Source: Actinomycetota bacterium (GTDB lineage Bacteria > Actinomycetota > AC-67). Taken from it: DNA of 37,376 nt. The stretch lies in contig JBBDRM010000064.1 in NCBI GenBank assembly GCA_040905475.1, positions 1-37,376 on the forward strand, written 5' to 3'. Position numbers and translations under genes: made by a program. The notes under the pieces were generated by a model. The model was given only the letters and a program-made list of their open reading frames with translations, did not search any database and was not told the origin of the DNA. Position 1 is the first letter of the stretch. Each line of letters begins with the position of its first letter. This document shows, in pieces, positions 1 through 7,893 of the stretch.

Positions 1-475
1 CTCCCCGTGCGGGATCAGCGGCTAGCGCGGACCTGATTGGTGAGGGAACTTCGGATTAGACAACGCTGTTCGAGGCTAGACGCGAGGTGGCAGCTGGAGC
101 GGCCACCCGTTCTCGTACGCCGGCCAGTGTGTCGACGCTCACGCGAGCGCGCGCAAAACGCCGGCTCGAGTCGGACTCGTAGGCGAGCTCCTTGACGCTG
201 GCCGCGACGATGACCCCTCCTGAAACCGCCGACGCACAGGGTGACACCGGCGTCGAGAGCACAACCTCCGTAGTGATGGAACCCGGCGGCCCTGCACAAA
301 TCAGGCCCTGGGATGGGATTAAAAGTCTTGACCCCACAGCTGCAGCGCGAAGCAAGAGGCTGAAAGTGCCTGCGGCTGATTGATTGATTGATGCCAGCAG
401 CTAGCTGCAACGACGTGCACCTCGCGGAGACAAGCCGGTACTCCAGACGGTACTCCGCACTGGTACTTGGGCTAC
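1..475. other. Intergenic / no supportable gene
   Basis: No reading frame here has a recognisable family signature; the short open frames on both strands are not supported by ribosome binding sites or conserved motifs. A 99-codon minus-strand frame (about 56-355) has valine- and alanine-rich stretches but nothing I can name. A short GATT tandem repeat lies at about 378-391. The stretch lies downstream of the leftward operon ending at 476. Confidence 0.5.
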
Positions 476-904
476 CTAGTTCCGGGGCGAACCGCCCGAC
501 ACGATCGTCGCTCGGCCAGTGAGTACACAGACCTCGGCACCTCGCTGCATCTGGAGCTCGATCGTCACCTGGCAGTCTCGGCCAGCAACTTCCTCGACCG
601 AGGACACCCTCCCGCCGCAGGTCACCATGTCCCCGGGCGCGATCGTGTCTTTGAAGCGGACCAGAAGCTCGCGAACGCTCTCCGGGCCGAAGAGATCGAC
701 GCAGTATGTTCCGACGTACCCGGCTTGGAGCATGCCGACGCTGATGACGCTCTCATACCCGGCTTCGCGGGCGAAGGGCTCGTCGTGGTGGATCGGGTTG
801 AAGTCGCCGCTCGCACCCTGGTAACGGACGATGTCGGTTCTCGTGATCGGACCGAACTCCCTCGACGGGAGCTCCTGGCCCTCCGCCAGCTCACTCAGCC
901 TCAT
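476..904 (-). CDS. MaoC-family hot-dog enoyl-CoA hydratase (catalytic subunit)
   Basis: A 142-aa single hot-dog protein of the R-specific enoyl-CoA hydratase (MaoC) family, expected to hydrate a trans-2-enoyl-CoA in the cytoplasm. The hydratase-2 motif is clear at residues 28-42 (YQGASGDFNPIHHDE), with catalytic Asp34 and His39 at the family spacing. The start at 904 is chosen because its ATG overlaps the stop of the upstream hot-dog gene in an ATGA; an upstream in-frame ATG at 937 would lie inside that gene. The neighbour (901-1392) is a FAS1-type hot-dog without this motif, so the two probably form a heterodimer with one active site, as in mycobacterial HadAB or steroid ChsH1/ChsH2. It is the last gene of the leftward operon that starts at 5817. 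Confidence 0.9.
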   Translation of the reverse strand: MRLSELAEGQELPSREFGPITRTDIVRYQGASGDFNPIHHDEPFAREAGYESVISVGMLQAGYVGTYCVDLFGPESVRELLVRFKDTIAPGDMVTCGGRVSSVEEVAGRDCQVTIELQMQRGAEVCVLTGRATIVSGGSPRN

Positions 905-1392
905 GCGGAAGCACCCGTCTCGATCGTCGTCGACCATGCCTGGGCTACGAGTCGTCCGGTCTCGTCGGTGAAGTCGCTGACGATACGAGCCAGTCGCATG
1001 GTGCCTCCGCGGCGACCATCCTTCTCGTTGACCGACTCGACGCGGATCTCGACTACGAGCCTGTCGCCGGCGCGAGGCATGGACCCGTAGAAGCGGTACT
1101 CCTGTTCCCCGTGGAGCACGCGACGGAGGTCCATTCCGAGCGCCTGGTACGGCCGCGGAACATCAGGAGGCTGCCAGAGAGCGGCCGACGCGAGGAACGT
1201 CGGAGGGATCGGCGGGCGCTCGTCGTTGAAGTACGCGGAATGCGTCGCGCCGGTTGCTCGTGCGAACTCGCGAATCTTGCCTCGCTCGATCATCATCTCG
1301 AACCGCCCGAGGACGCGATTGGTGGTGCCGTCTTCGTTCCCAGGCGTCGCCACCGGGCTAGCGTCGCGGGTCGAATCGTCGGGCGCCGTCAC
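901..1392 (-). CDS. MaoC N-terminal (FAS1-like) dehydratase subunit
   Basis: A 163-aa protein of the MaoC_dehydrat_N / FAS1-like hot-dog family, the usual non-catalytic or substrate-binding partner of a MaoC hydratase. The core runs from about residue 27 (FEMMIERGKIREFARATG) through the family's PPTFLAS segment and a HGEQEY motif near the end of the central helix. The start is the GTG at 1392: a GAGGAGG ribosome binding site precedes it by about 9 nt, immediately after the SDR stop, whereas longer frames would overlap the SDR. The gene overlaps the catalytic hot-dog gene downstream by 4 nt. No Asp/His hydratase-2 motif is present, consistent with heterodimer function. Confidence 0.85.
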   Translation of the reverse strand: MTAPDDSTRDASPVATPGNEDGTTNRVLGRFEMMIERGKIREFARATGATHSAYFNDERPPIPPTFLASAALWQPPDVPRPYQALGMDLRRVLHGEQEYRFYGSMPRAGDRLVVEIRVESVNEKDGRRGGTMRLARIVSDFTDETGRLVAQAWSTTIETGASA

Positions 1393-1405
1393 GCGGCTGT
1401 CCTCC

Positions 1406-2161
1406 TCACGGAGCGCCGCGGACGTGGAGTGTCTGGCCTGTGACGTAGCCCGAGTCGTCTCCGCAGAAGAACGCGATGACCGATGCAATCTCGTCCGCCT
1501 GGCCCACGCGTCCGAGCGGGAGGCGTTCCGCATAGGCGCGCGTGATCTCCCCGTAGTCCTGTCCGGTTCGCTCGGCGATCGCTCGCGTCATACGAGTGTC
1601 AATGAAGCCCGGAGCGACAACGTTGACGCGGATGTCGAAGCGCCCGAGCTCGATCGCGAGCGTTCGGGCGAGTCCCTCGATGCCGGACTTCGCCGCCGAG
1701 TAGTTCGCCTGACCGCGATTACCTCGTGCCGACCCCGAGGAGAGAAAGACCATCGCCCCGCGCTTACGGGCGACCATCTCCCGTTGCGCCGCCTGGGCGC
1801 AGAGGAAGGTGCCCGTGAGGTGCGTCCGGATCACGGAGTCCCAGTCCTCGTCGCTCAGCTTGTGGATCAGATTGTCGCGCGTGATCCCGGCGCAGGTGAC
1901 GAGGATGTCGAGGGAGCCGAAATCGCCGACGGCTCGGCTGACTGCGGCCTCGACGTCTTCCCTACTGGTCACGTCGCATGAGACTGCGAGCGCGCGTCCG
2001 CCAGTGGCGACGATCTCGTCGCGGACCTCCCCCCCGGGTGCACTCTCGAGGGCGGCGAGGACGAGGGCTGCGCCTTCTCGCCCAAAGCGCCGCGACGTGG
2101 CCGCGCCGATGCCGCGGCCGCCACCCGTCACGAGCGCCACTCGACCGCCAAGATCAGCCAT
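1406..2161 (-). CDS. SDR-family 3-hydroxyacyl-CoA / 3-oxoacyl reductase (FabG-like)
   Basis: A 251-aa classical short-chain dehydrogenase/reductase. Seen: the nucleotide-binding TGGGRGIG at 12-19, the CAG structural motif around 90-92 (variant of NNAG), active-site Ser142, Tyr154 and Lys158 (YSAAK), and the PGFIDTRMT loop after beta-6. Length is normal for FabG/FadB2-like enzymes. In this operon, next to two hydratase subunits and a thiolase-fold protein, it most likely oxidises the 3-hydroxyacyl-CoA made by the MaoC pair; a biosynthetic FabG role is less likely given the catabolic neighbours. The start overlaps the end of the DUF35 gene by 8 nt. Confidence 0.88.
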   Translation of the reverse strand: MADLGGRVALVTGGGRGIGAATSRRFGREGAALVLAALESAPGGEVRDEIVATGGRALAVSCDVTSREDVEAAVSRAVGDFGSLDILVTCAGITRDNLIHKLSDEDWDSVIRTHLTGTFLCAQAAQREMVARKRGAMVFLSSGSARGNRGQANYSAAKSGIEGLARTLAIELGRFDIRVNVVAPGFIDTRMTRAIAERTGQDYGEITRAYAERLPLGRVGQADEIASVIAFFCGDDSGYVTGQTLHVRGAP

Positions 2162-2579
2162 CTGCGACGGTCTCCACGGGGGTGAAGCGGACGAGCGCCG
2201 TGCCAGTCCCAGTATCGGCGAAGCGAACTTCCACGAGCTGGCCGATCCGGAGCTTCTCAGAGTCGCAGTCGACGATGTTGGTCAGCATGCGTGGCCCCTC
2301 CTCGAGCTCGACGTAGGCAAGGATGTACGGGCCGATGCCTTCGTACGGGCCCGTTCCACGGTGGTTGATCGTGAAGCTGTAAACGAGTCCACGTCCGCTT
2401 GCCTCGAACCAGTCGAGGTTCGAGCTTGAGCAGTCGGGACAGATGCCGCGCGGATACCAGACGACAGCCGCGCACTCGGAGCAACGCTGGAGCCGCAGGC
2501 GTTGCTCGCCCGTCGCCTCCCAGAACCGACGGGCTTCGGGGCTGACGACTGGCTCGGGCCTCGGCAGCTCGCCCGTCAT
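2154..2579 (-). CDS. Zn-ribbon / OB-fold DUF35 protein, partner of the thiolase-fold gene
   Basis: A 141-aa protein with the rubredoxin-like zinc ribbon plus OB-fold layout of DUF35 (ChsH2 C-terminal domain, BbsA, archaeal HMG-CoA synthase partner). Four zinc-ligand cysteines are visible: C33xxC36 and C47xxC50, followed by the OB-fold (YSFTINHRG, GPYILAYVELEEGPRM). DUF35 proteins bind the CoA substrate and bridge thiolase-fold dimers. The start at 2579 is set by a 4-nt ATGA overlap with the stop of the thiolase-fold gene, and the pair is therefore likely co-translated and forms one complex. Alternative starts further upstream would lie within the thiolase-fold gene. Confidence 0.9.
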   Translation of the reverse strand: MTGELPRPEPVVSPEARRFWEATGEQRLRLQRCSECAAVVWYPRGICPDCSSSNLDWFEASGRGLVYSFTINHRGTGPYEGIGPYILAYVELEEGPRMLTNIVDCDSEKLRIGQLVEVRFADTGTGTALVRFTPVETVADG

Positions 2580-3745
2580 GCGTCCTCCCGACCGAGGATC
2601 AGCGTCGCGCTCCCCATACGCGTGCCCAAGGATCCGCCCGTGCCGTGGGCGAGCGCGAGCTGGCAATCCCCCACCTGCACGGCGGGATTGGCCTCATCCC
2701 GAAGCTGGCGGACCGCTTCGATGATCTTCGTCATGCCACCCCGATTGCTCGGGTGGTTGTTGCAGAGCCCACCCCCGTCCGTGTTTAACGGGAGCTCGCC
2801 GTCCGGGGCACGCAGCGCCCCGCTCTCCACGTAGGGGCCACCTGCGCCCTTCTCGCAGAAGCCGAGGTCCTCGATCGTTTCGAGGACGGTGATGGTGAAC
2901 GAGTCGTAGATAGAGGCGTAGTCGATGTCCTTCGGAGTGGTGCCGGCTTCCTCGAATGCCAACGGGCCGGACCAGACGGCGCCGGTGTACGTCAGGTCGA
3001 CCCGGCCGTTGTCTGTGTGCTTCGGCGACTCTCCGTGGCCGAGGATCTTGATGCAGTCGCGTTCGAGGGCCTGTGCGATCTCGGGCGCGACGACAACGAC
3101 TGCGCCGCCGCCATCGGTGACCACGCAGCAGTCCAGGCGGTGGAGGGGGTCGCTGACCATCGGCGACTCGAGCACTTCCTCGACCGTCACCTCCTTCTGG
3201 AGGAGCGCGTTCGGGTTGTGCTTGGCGTGGCGCGACGCGGTGACCTTGATCTCTGCGAGCTGCGCTGAGGTTGTGCCGAACTCGTGCATGTGGCGCTTAG
3301 CTGCGAGCGCGTAGAGCGAGGGAGTCGTGGGGCCGTACGCCACTTCGAATGATGTCTCCGGCGCCTGCGGGTCGCCCATGCTCCCTCCCGGCGGCGACCC
3401 ACCGGTCCGCGGCTTCCCTGCCAAGGTAACCAGGGCGACCCGGCACTTCCCTACGGCGATCGCTGCGGCGGCGTGACCTACGTGTGCGACGTAGGACGAG
3501 CCGCCGCTCTCCGTCGTGTCGACGTACCGGGGACGCATGCCCATGTACTCGGCCATCGATATCCCCCCGAAGCCGGGTGCGTCGGCTGCGCAGAAGTAGC
3601 CGTCGACGTCGTCCAAGGAAAGCCCGGCGTCAGCGAGCGCTCCGAGCGCGACGTCCGCGTGGATCTGCGCGAGCGACGCATCCGGGATCTCCCGGAGCGG
3701 ATGTTCGAAGGCGCCCGCGATGAACGCCTTGCCGCGAATGCTCAC
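2576..3745 (-). CDS. Thiolase-fold lipid-transfer-type protein lacking both thiolase cysteines (possible Ltp2-like aldolase)
   Basis: A 389-aa thiolase-superfamily protein. The fold signature is clear (DVDGYFCAADAPGFG near 47-60, YASIYDSFTI, NTDGGGLCNNHPSNRGG). The position of the nucleophilic Cys (about residue 82-84) reads GGSS, and the C-terminal segment where thiolases have the second active-site Cys reads AHGTGGSLG, so both catalytic cysteines are missing while the HP histidine remains. This pattern, with an adjacent DUF35 gene, is that of the Ltp2-ChsH2 type retro-aldolases of steroid side-chain degradation rather than of true thiolases. I infer C-C cleavage of a 3-hydroxyacyl-CoA-like intermediate; ordinary thiolysis is unlikely. 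The GTG start at 3745 overlaps the CoA-transferase stop (GTGA). Confidence 0.85.
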   Translation of the reverse strand: MSIRGKAFIAGAFEHPLREIPDASLAQIHADVALGALADAGLSLDDVDGYFCAADAPGFGGISMAEYMGMRPRYVDTTESGGSSYVAHVGHAAAAIAVGKCRVALVTLAGKPRTGGSPPGGSMGDPQAPETSFEVAYGPTTPSLYALAAKRHMHEFGTTSAQLAEIKVTASRHAKHNPNALLQKEVTVEEVLESPMVSDPLHRLDCCVVTDGGGAVVVVAPEIAQALERDCIKILGHGESPKHTDNGRVDLTYTGAVWSGPLAFEEAGTTPKDIDYASIYDSFTITVLETIEDLGFCEKGAGGPYVESGALRAPDGELPLNTDGGGLCNNHPSNRGGMTKIIEAVRQLRDEANPAVQVGDCQLALAHGTGGSLGTRMGSATLILGREDA

Positions 3746-4974
3746 GGCGATCCACCATCCTGTCGAACGACGCCCGACGCGAGTAGCGCCCCGATCTCGT
3801 CGTCCTCCAGCCCGACCCAAGAGCGAAGAACCTCTCGCGTGTGCTCGCCGGGGGCGGGTGCGGCGCCTGCCGCCGGACGTTGCTCGTCGTCGAAGCGCAT
3901 CGGGTTCCCGACGACGGTGGCGACCACGCCTCTCGGCGCAGGGTACTGGATGATCATGTCCCTGGTCCGAGCCTGTTCGGAGGCTGCGATCTCGGCCGGT
4001 CGAGCGACCTCAGCGGCGGGCACTCCGGCGTCGGTCAGCGTGCGAACCGCGCCGGCTCGATCCTGATCCGCCAACCAATCTTCGATGCCCGGAAGGATGA
4101 TCGAGTCGAAGTGCTCCGCCCGAAGCGGCCCCGAGGCGAGCCGCTCGTCCTCGAGCCAGTCCTCGCGCCCGATTGCGTGGCAGAAGCGCCGCCAGATCCG
4201 CTCGCCGACGACGGAGATGCTCATGAAGCCGTCGCGGGCGCGGAAGACGCCCGAGGGAGCCGAGCCGAGATCAGCTGCGATGCCGGGAAGGATGTCGTCA
4301 CCAAGCATGGCCGACATGCCGATCGCACGCTCGTTCATCGAGATCATCGCGTCGTACATGGCCATATCGATGCGCGCGCCGAGACCGTCGGCCTCGCGCC
4401 GGTAAAGGGCCATCGCGATCGCGGCGCTCGCGAGCGCGGCCGGATAGATGTCCCCGACGGGATAACCGGCAATTGTCGGACGCTCATCGCGCGAGCGGTA
4501 GATCAAGGTTCCGGCCGTCGCCTCCACGATCGGCGTGAAGGCGGCATAGTCGCGAAACGGGGACTCCGAGTGTCCGAAGCCGGTGATTGAGCAGTAGACG
4601 AGACGCTCGTTGAGGGCCCTGAGCCTGGACCAGCCAAACCCAAGCCTCTCGAGTACGCCCGGACGGAAGTTCTCGATGAGCACGTCGGCTTCATGCACGA
4701 GCCGCTCGAACAGCCGTTGTCCTTCCTCGCTCTTCAGTTCGAGGCAAATGGACTTCTTGCTGCGGTTGAAGCGGAGGAAGTAGACGGCGACCTGCGCGTT
4801 CCCGTCCCCCAGCATCGGCTCGAGCGCCCTCGTCTCTTCCCCTGACAGCGGCTCCACCTTGACGACCTCGGCTCCCTGATCAGCCAGGAGCATGGTGCAG
4901 TAGGGCCCGGCGATGAACCGCGTAAGATCGAGGACGCGGACGCCGTCGAGCGGTGGCTTACGCTCGCTGTTCAC
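3742..4974 (-). CDS. Class III (CaiB/BaiF, formyl-CoA-type) CoA-transferase 1
   Basis: A 410-aa family III CoA-transferase. Signature elements are seen in order: GVRVLDLTRFIAGPYCTMLLADQGAEVVKVEP at 11-42, RFNRSKKSI at 68-76, ENFRPGVLERLG at 101-112, and the catalytic Asp175 in PVGDIY. The enzyme should move CoA between an acyl-CoA donor and a free carboxylate, making it the likely activation step of this operon. It is roughly the standard 400-aa length. The gap to the upstream crotonase is 78 bp, and the stop overlaps the thiolase-fold start by 4 nt. It is a paralogue of the gene at 12807-14081; the two share motif positions throughout. Substrate cannot be told from sequence. Confidence 0.93.
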   Translation of the reverse strand: MNSERKPPLDGVRVLDLTRFIAGPYCTMLLADQGAEVVKVEPLSGEETRALEPMLGDGNAQVAVYFLRFNRSKKSICLELKSEEGQRLFERLVHEADVLIENFRPGVLERLGFGWSRLRALNERLVYCSITGFGHSESPFRDYAAFTPIVEATAGTLIYRSRDERPTIAGYPVGDIYPAALASAAIAMALYRREADGLGARIDMAMYDAMISMNERAIGMSAMLGDDILPGIAADLGSAPSGVFRARDGFMSISVVGERIWRRFCHAIGREDWLEDERLASGPLRAEHFDSIILPGIEDWLADQDRAGAVRTLTDAGVPAAEVARPAEIAASEQARTRDMIIQYPAPRGVVATVVGNPMRFDDEQRPAAGAAPAPGEHTREVLRSWVGLEDDEIGALLASGVVRQDGGSP

Positions 4975-5052
4975 GCCTCCGCCTGCCGTGTCTCAAGCGA
5001 CCGCCGCCGCTGCCTCCGATCATGGCAGGGAGAGCCCTTCACTCGGAGCTCG

Positions 5053-5817
5053 CTATCTCCCCTCGAACTGCGGCTCGCGGCGCTCGAGGCGGGCTTGCAT
5101 GCCCTCGACGGCATCACGGCTGTCGAGCGCTGCCCGGACGAGCGCGTCTTCGCCCTCGCGGGGGGTGCCGATGCCGGCCTCTCCGATGCTGGCGAGCGCT
5201 GCCTTGACCGCGCGCAGGGAAAGCGGCGCGTTGCGCACGAGGCGGTTCACGACTCGGTCGACCTCGCCGGCGAAGCGCTCGTGGGGGACGACGGCGTTCA
5301 CGACGTTGTGCTCCGCGAGCCTCTCGGCCGAGATCGGGTAGCCGAGAAGCACGAGCTCCCGGCCGAGCGCGGGTCCTGCGCGGTCGATCGTGCGACTCGT
5401 CAGGATCCAGGGAGGCGCGATTCCGAGCTGGGAGAGCGGCATGCCGAGTCGCGCCCCTTCGGCCGCCACGATCAGGTCGCAATGGAGGGTCATCATGGCG
5501 CCGCCCGCGATGGCGTCTCCCTGCATCGCCGCCACGATCGGGAGCGGATAGACACGCATCGCCTCGCAGAGACGAACGAGCGGGCTCTCCTGCGGCCAGC
5601 CCTTCTGGATCCGCTCGGAGAGATCAACGCCGGCGCAGAAGACGCGTCCCTCGCCTCGGATCAGCACGACACGCTCGTCGGGCTCCGGCTCGGTCTCGAA
5701 GGCTGCGACCAGCGCGTCGAACATCGGAGGCGACAAGGCATTGCGCTTCTCCGGGCGATCGAGAACGATCGTCTTGACCGCCCCGCCTCGTTCGAACTCA
5801 ACTCTGACGTGTTCCAA
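5053..5817 (-). CDS. Crotonase-superfamily protein 1, non-canonical active site
   Basis: A 254-aa enoyl-CoA hydratase/isomerase-fold protein, first gene of the leftward operon. Typical features: RPEKRNALS at 21-29, the oxyanion-hole segments FCAGVDLSE at 60-68 and QGDAIAGGAMM at 99-109. The two catalytic glutamates of rat hydratase (E144, E164) align with Met108 and Leu128, and the usual GxPE motif reads GMPLSQLGIAPPW. Classic hydratase chemistry is therefore doubtful; hydrolase, decarboxylase or C-C hydrolase activity is possible in this superfamily. The start is the TTG at 5817, preceded by GGAAGGGG at good distance; longer frames upstream run through the promoter. The tail PQFEGR is usual for the family. 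Confidence 0.88.
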   Translation of the reverse strand: MEHVRVEFERGGAVKTIVLDRPEKRNALSPPMFDALVAAFETEPEPDERVVLIRGEGRVFCAGVDLSERIQKGWPQESPLVRLCEAMRVYPLPIVAAMQGDAIAGGAMMTLHCDLIVAAEGARLGMPLSQLGIAPPWILTSRTIDRAGPALGRELVLLGYPISAERLAEHNVVNAVVPHERFAGEVDRVVNRLVRNAPLSLRAVKAALASIGEAGIGTPREGEDALVRAALDSRDAVEGMQARLERREPQFEGR

Positions 5818-5874
5818 CAGTGATCCCCTTCCGCTCGACGATTCGCCTGTGCCAGCACCCGGCGCGCGAGCAAT

Positions 5875-5890
5875 GTATACCACGGTATGC
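5875..5890. promoter_or_regulatory. Predicted GntR operator, divergent promoter 1
   Basis: Palindrome GTATACC-AC-GGTATGC, 57 bp from the crotonase start at 5817 and 47 bp before the dehydrogenase start at 5938. It has the shared 7-2-7 architecture with half-site GYRYRC seen at the other promoters of this cluster. The binding protein is inferred to be the FCD-type GntR regulator at 21215-21889. Confidence 0.65.
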
Positions 5891-5937
5891 GATGACCATG
5901 TGCACGAGCCTGCGCGTCTTGTGATGGACCGGAAACC

Positions 5938-7149
5938 GTGAGGATCGCCATCATCGGGCTGGGCGCTATGGGTCAGCCGATCGCTCGTCGCCTCGCGGCG
6001 GCCGACGCGCTCGAGCTCACCCTCTACGACGTCGATCCCGCTCGCGCGGACGCGCTCGCCGGGCTGGGCCGCAGGGCGACTTCGGTTGCCGACGCGATCT
6101 CGGACGCAGATGTCATCCTGACGATCCTGCCCGCCGACGAGCACGTCCGGTTGGTCGCGGACGAGCTAGCCCCTTCCGCCCGGCCGGGGCAGGTATACGC
6201 AGACCTGAGCACCATCGCACCCGGCACCATCGAAACGGTCGCTTCCACGCTCGCAGATGTCGGAGTAGCGGCGGTCAGTGTCTCGATCACGCGCGGCACG
6301 CAGGCCGCGGCGGCAGGAGAGCTTGCGCTCTTCGTCAGCCGCGACGAGCCGGCGCTCCGGCCGGCCCTCCAGGCGATCGCCTCCGAGCTGCGGTTCGTCG
6401 AGGGACTCGGCGCCGTCAAGGCGCTGAAGATCGCGAACAACATTGTCGTCGCCTGCAGCAACATCGCGATCTGCGAAGCGCTCGTCCTCGGCAAGCTACT
6501 CGGCCTCACTCCGCAGGCGATCGCGACGCACCTCGGCGAGCACGGAGCCGAGAGCTGGGTGCTCAGCAACCACATCGTCGCCTTCGTTCTCCCCGGAGAT
6601 CTTGGGCCTGGCCACTTCAGCACGCTGAACATGGCGAAGGACGTTCGCCTCTTCCTCGAGCTCGCGGATGAGCGCGGAGTCGTGTCACCGATGGCCGGCG
6701 TCGCTGCGTCCTGTTATCGCGGGACGATCGCGGCTGGATTCGGCGAGAATTACCACCCGATCGTGATCCGCTGGCTCGAGCGGATCGCGAGCGCAGCCAC
6801 GAGACTTCGGCCTTTGGCACGATCCGAGGCGGAGGTGCTGGCTCGGATCGCACGGGGTGTTACCGCCGCTCAGGCGATGGCCAGTCTCGACGCGCTCGTC
6901 CTGCTTGATCGGTTTGGCATCGATTCGCATTCCGCGGCGGGCCACCTCGCGAAGGGCTCTGCAGGCAACGCCACGCTCGCGTCCGTCGCGCGACACGCTG
7001 GCCGCGACCATGGAGCGTACGACCCTGGTGCCTCCTCCGAGGCGCTCCAGGCCATCCTCGAGCTCGCCGAGGAGGCCAGCGCTCCCCTCTTCATGCACGA
7101 GGCAGCCCGGACCGCCGCGCTCCTCGCAAGCTCGCTCGATCGCACGTGA
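5938..7149 (+). CDS. Beta-hydroxyacid dehydrogenase (HIBADH-like) with extra C-terminal helical domain
   Basis: A 403-aa NAD(P)-dependent beta-hydroxyacid dehydrogenase. The Rossmann motif GLGAMG is at 7-12, DLSTIAPG at 89-96, and the catalytic Lys is Lys164 in KIANN (164-168). The canonical protein of about 290 aa would end near residue 285; here a further 115 residues follow. This extension (about 300-400) resembles the preceding helical domain: an EAL/DAL-LG pattern, an HLxxxxA segment, then an LELAxE-P stretch, suggesting internal duplication of the all-helical dimerisation domain. It presumably oxidises a hydroxyacid to an aldehyde or ketoacid. The GTG start lies downstream of the divergent operator; the stop overlaps the next gene in GTGA. 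Confidence 0.85.
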   Translation: MRIAIIGLGAMGQPIARRLAAADALELTLYDVDPARADALAGLGRRATSVADAISDADVILTILPADEHVRLVADELAPSARPGQVYADLSTIAPGTIETVASTLADVGVAAVSVSITRGTQAAAAGELALFVSRDEPALRPALQAIASELRFVEGLGAVKALKIANNIVVACSNIAICEALVLGKLLGLTPQAIATHLGEHGAESWVLSNHIVAFVLPGDLGPGHFSTLNMAKDVRLFLELADERGVVSPMAGVAASCYRGTIAAGFGENYHPIVIRWLERIASAATRLRPLARSEAEVLARIARGVTAAQAMASLDALVLLDRFGIDSHSAAGHLAKGSAGNATLASVARHAGRDHGAYDPGASSEALQAILELAEEASAPLFMHEAARTAALLASSLDRT

Positions 7150-7820
7150 GTTCCACGGCGGTGACCTTCGGGCTTGTCCACGGAGGCGCGCACGGCGCGT
7201 GGTGTTGGGAACGACTCATCCCCGAGCTCGAGCGTCGCGGTCACCGCGCGATCGCGATGGACCTGCCGTGCGAGGACGAGGGGGCCGGCGCCGCCGAGTA
7301 CGCGACCGTTGTGGTCGATGCGTTACGCGAATTCGAGGAGCCGGTCGCGCTCGTGGGCCACTCGCTGGCAGGGTTGACGATTCCCCTCGTGGCACACGCT
7401 CGCCCCGTGCGTCGCATGATCTTCGTCTGTGGCCTCCTTCCAGAGCCGGGGCTCAGCTTCCGAGACCAGCAAGCGGCAGAGCCGGACATCCTGTTCCCGT
7501 ACAAGGGCGGGCGAGCCGGCCTGCGCGACCGCTTCTATCACCACTGTGCCCCTGAAGATGCGGACCGGGCGATGGAGCGCATCCGGGACCAGGCTCTCAA
7601 GCCCTACGTCGAAGTCACTCCACTAAAGGAGTGGCCGGGCGTTCCAGCCGGCTACGTGCTCTGCACGGAGGATCGCGCCTCCAACCCGGCCTGGAGTCGT
7701 CGCGTGGTGCCCGAGCGGCTCGGGATCCGACCAATCGAGCTTGTGGGCTCCGACCATTCTCCGTTCCTGAGCCGGACGAAGGAGCTCGCATGCGTGCTCG
7801 AGGACCTGGCGACGAGCTGA
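7146..7820 (+). CDS. Alpha/beta hydrolase (hydroxynitrile-lyase/esterase type)
   Basis: A 224-aa alpha/beta hydrolase of the compact EstC/plant methyl-esterase/hydroxynitrile-lyase-like group. Seen: the oxyanion region HGGAHGAWCW at 12-21, nucleophile elbow GHSLAG with Ser73, an acid candidate in CTEDRAS near residue 178, and the catalytic His in GSDHSPF near the C-terminus. Expected role is hydrolysis of an ester, lactone or CoA thioester in the cytoplasm; no signal peptide is present. The GTG start overlaps the stop of the dehydrogenase gene by 4 nt, so the two are co-translated. Confidence 0.85.
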   Translation: MSSTAVTFGLVHGGAHGAWCWERLIPELERRGHRAIAMDLPCEDEGAGAAEYATVVVDALREFEEPVALVGHSLAGLTIPLVAHARPVRRMIFVCGLLPEPGLSFRDQQAAEPDILFPYKGGRAGLRDRFYHHCAPEDADRAMERIRDQALKPYVEVTPLKEWPGVPAGYVLCTEDRASNPAWSRRVVPERLGIRPIELVGSDHSPFLSRTKELACVLEDLATS

Positions 7821-7821
7821 T

Positions 7822-7847
7822 GTACGCATCTGCGTGCAACCGTATAC
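7822..7847. promoter_or_regulatory. Two overlapping predicted GntR operators before the ThDP gene
   Basis: Two 16-bp palindromes overlap here: GTACGCA-TC-TGCGTGC (7822-7837) and GCGTGCA-AC-CGTATAC (7832-7847), with centres 10 bp apart, one helical turn. Both fit the cluster's GYRYRC half-site rule. They sit 2 bp after the hydrolase stop and 46 bp before the ThDP enzyme start, so this gene may have its own regulated promoter inside the rightward group. Confidence 0.6.
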
Positions 7848-7893
7848 TCGCACGGCGCGTGGCTCTCCCTGCGAACGTAAGACTGGTCGCTCG

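Noticed and set aside
378-391. GATT tandem repeat as a functional microsatellite
   Set aside because: Only about four units and no gene or promoter next to it.
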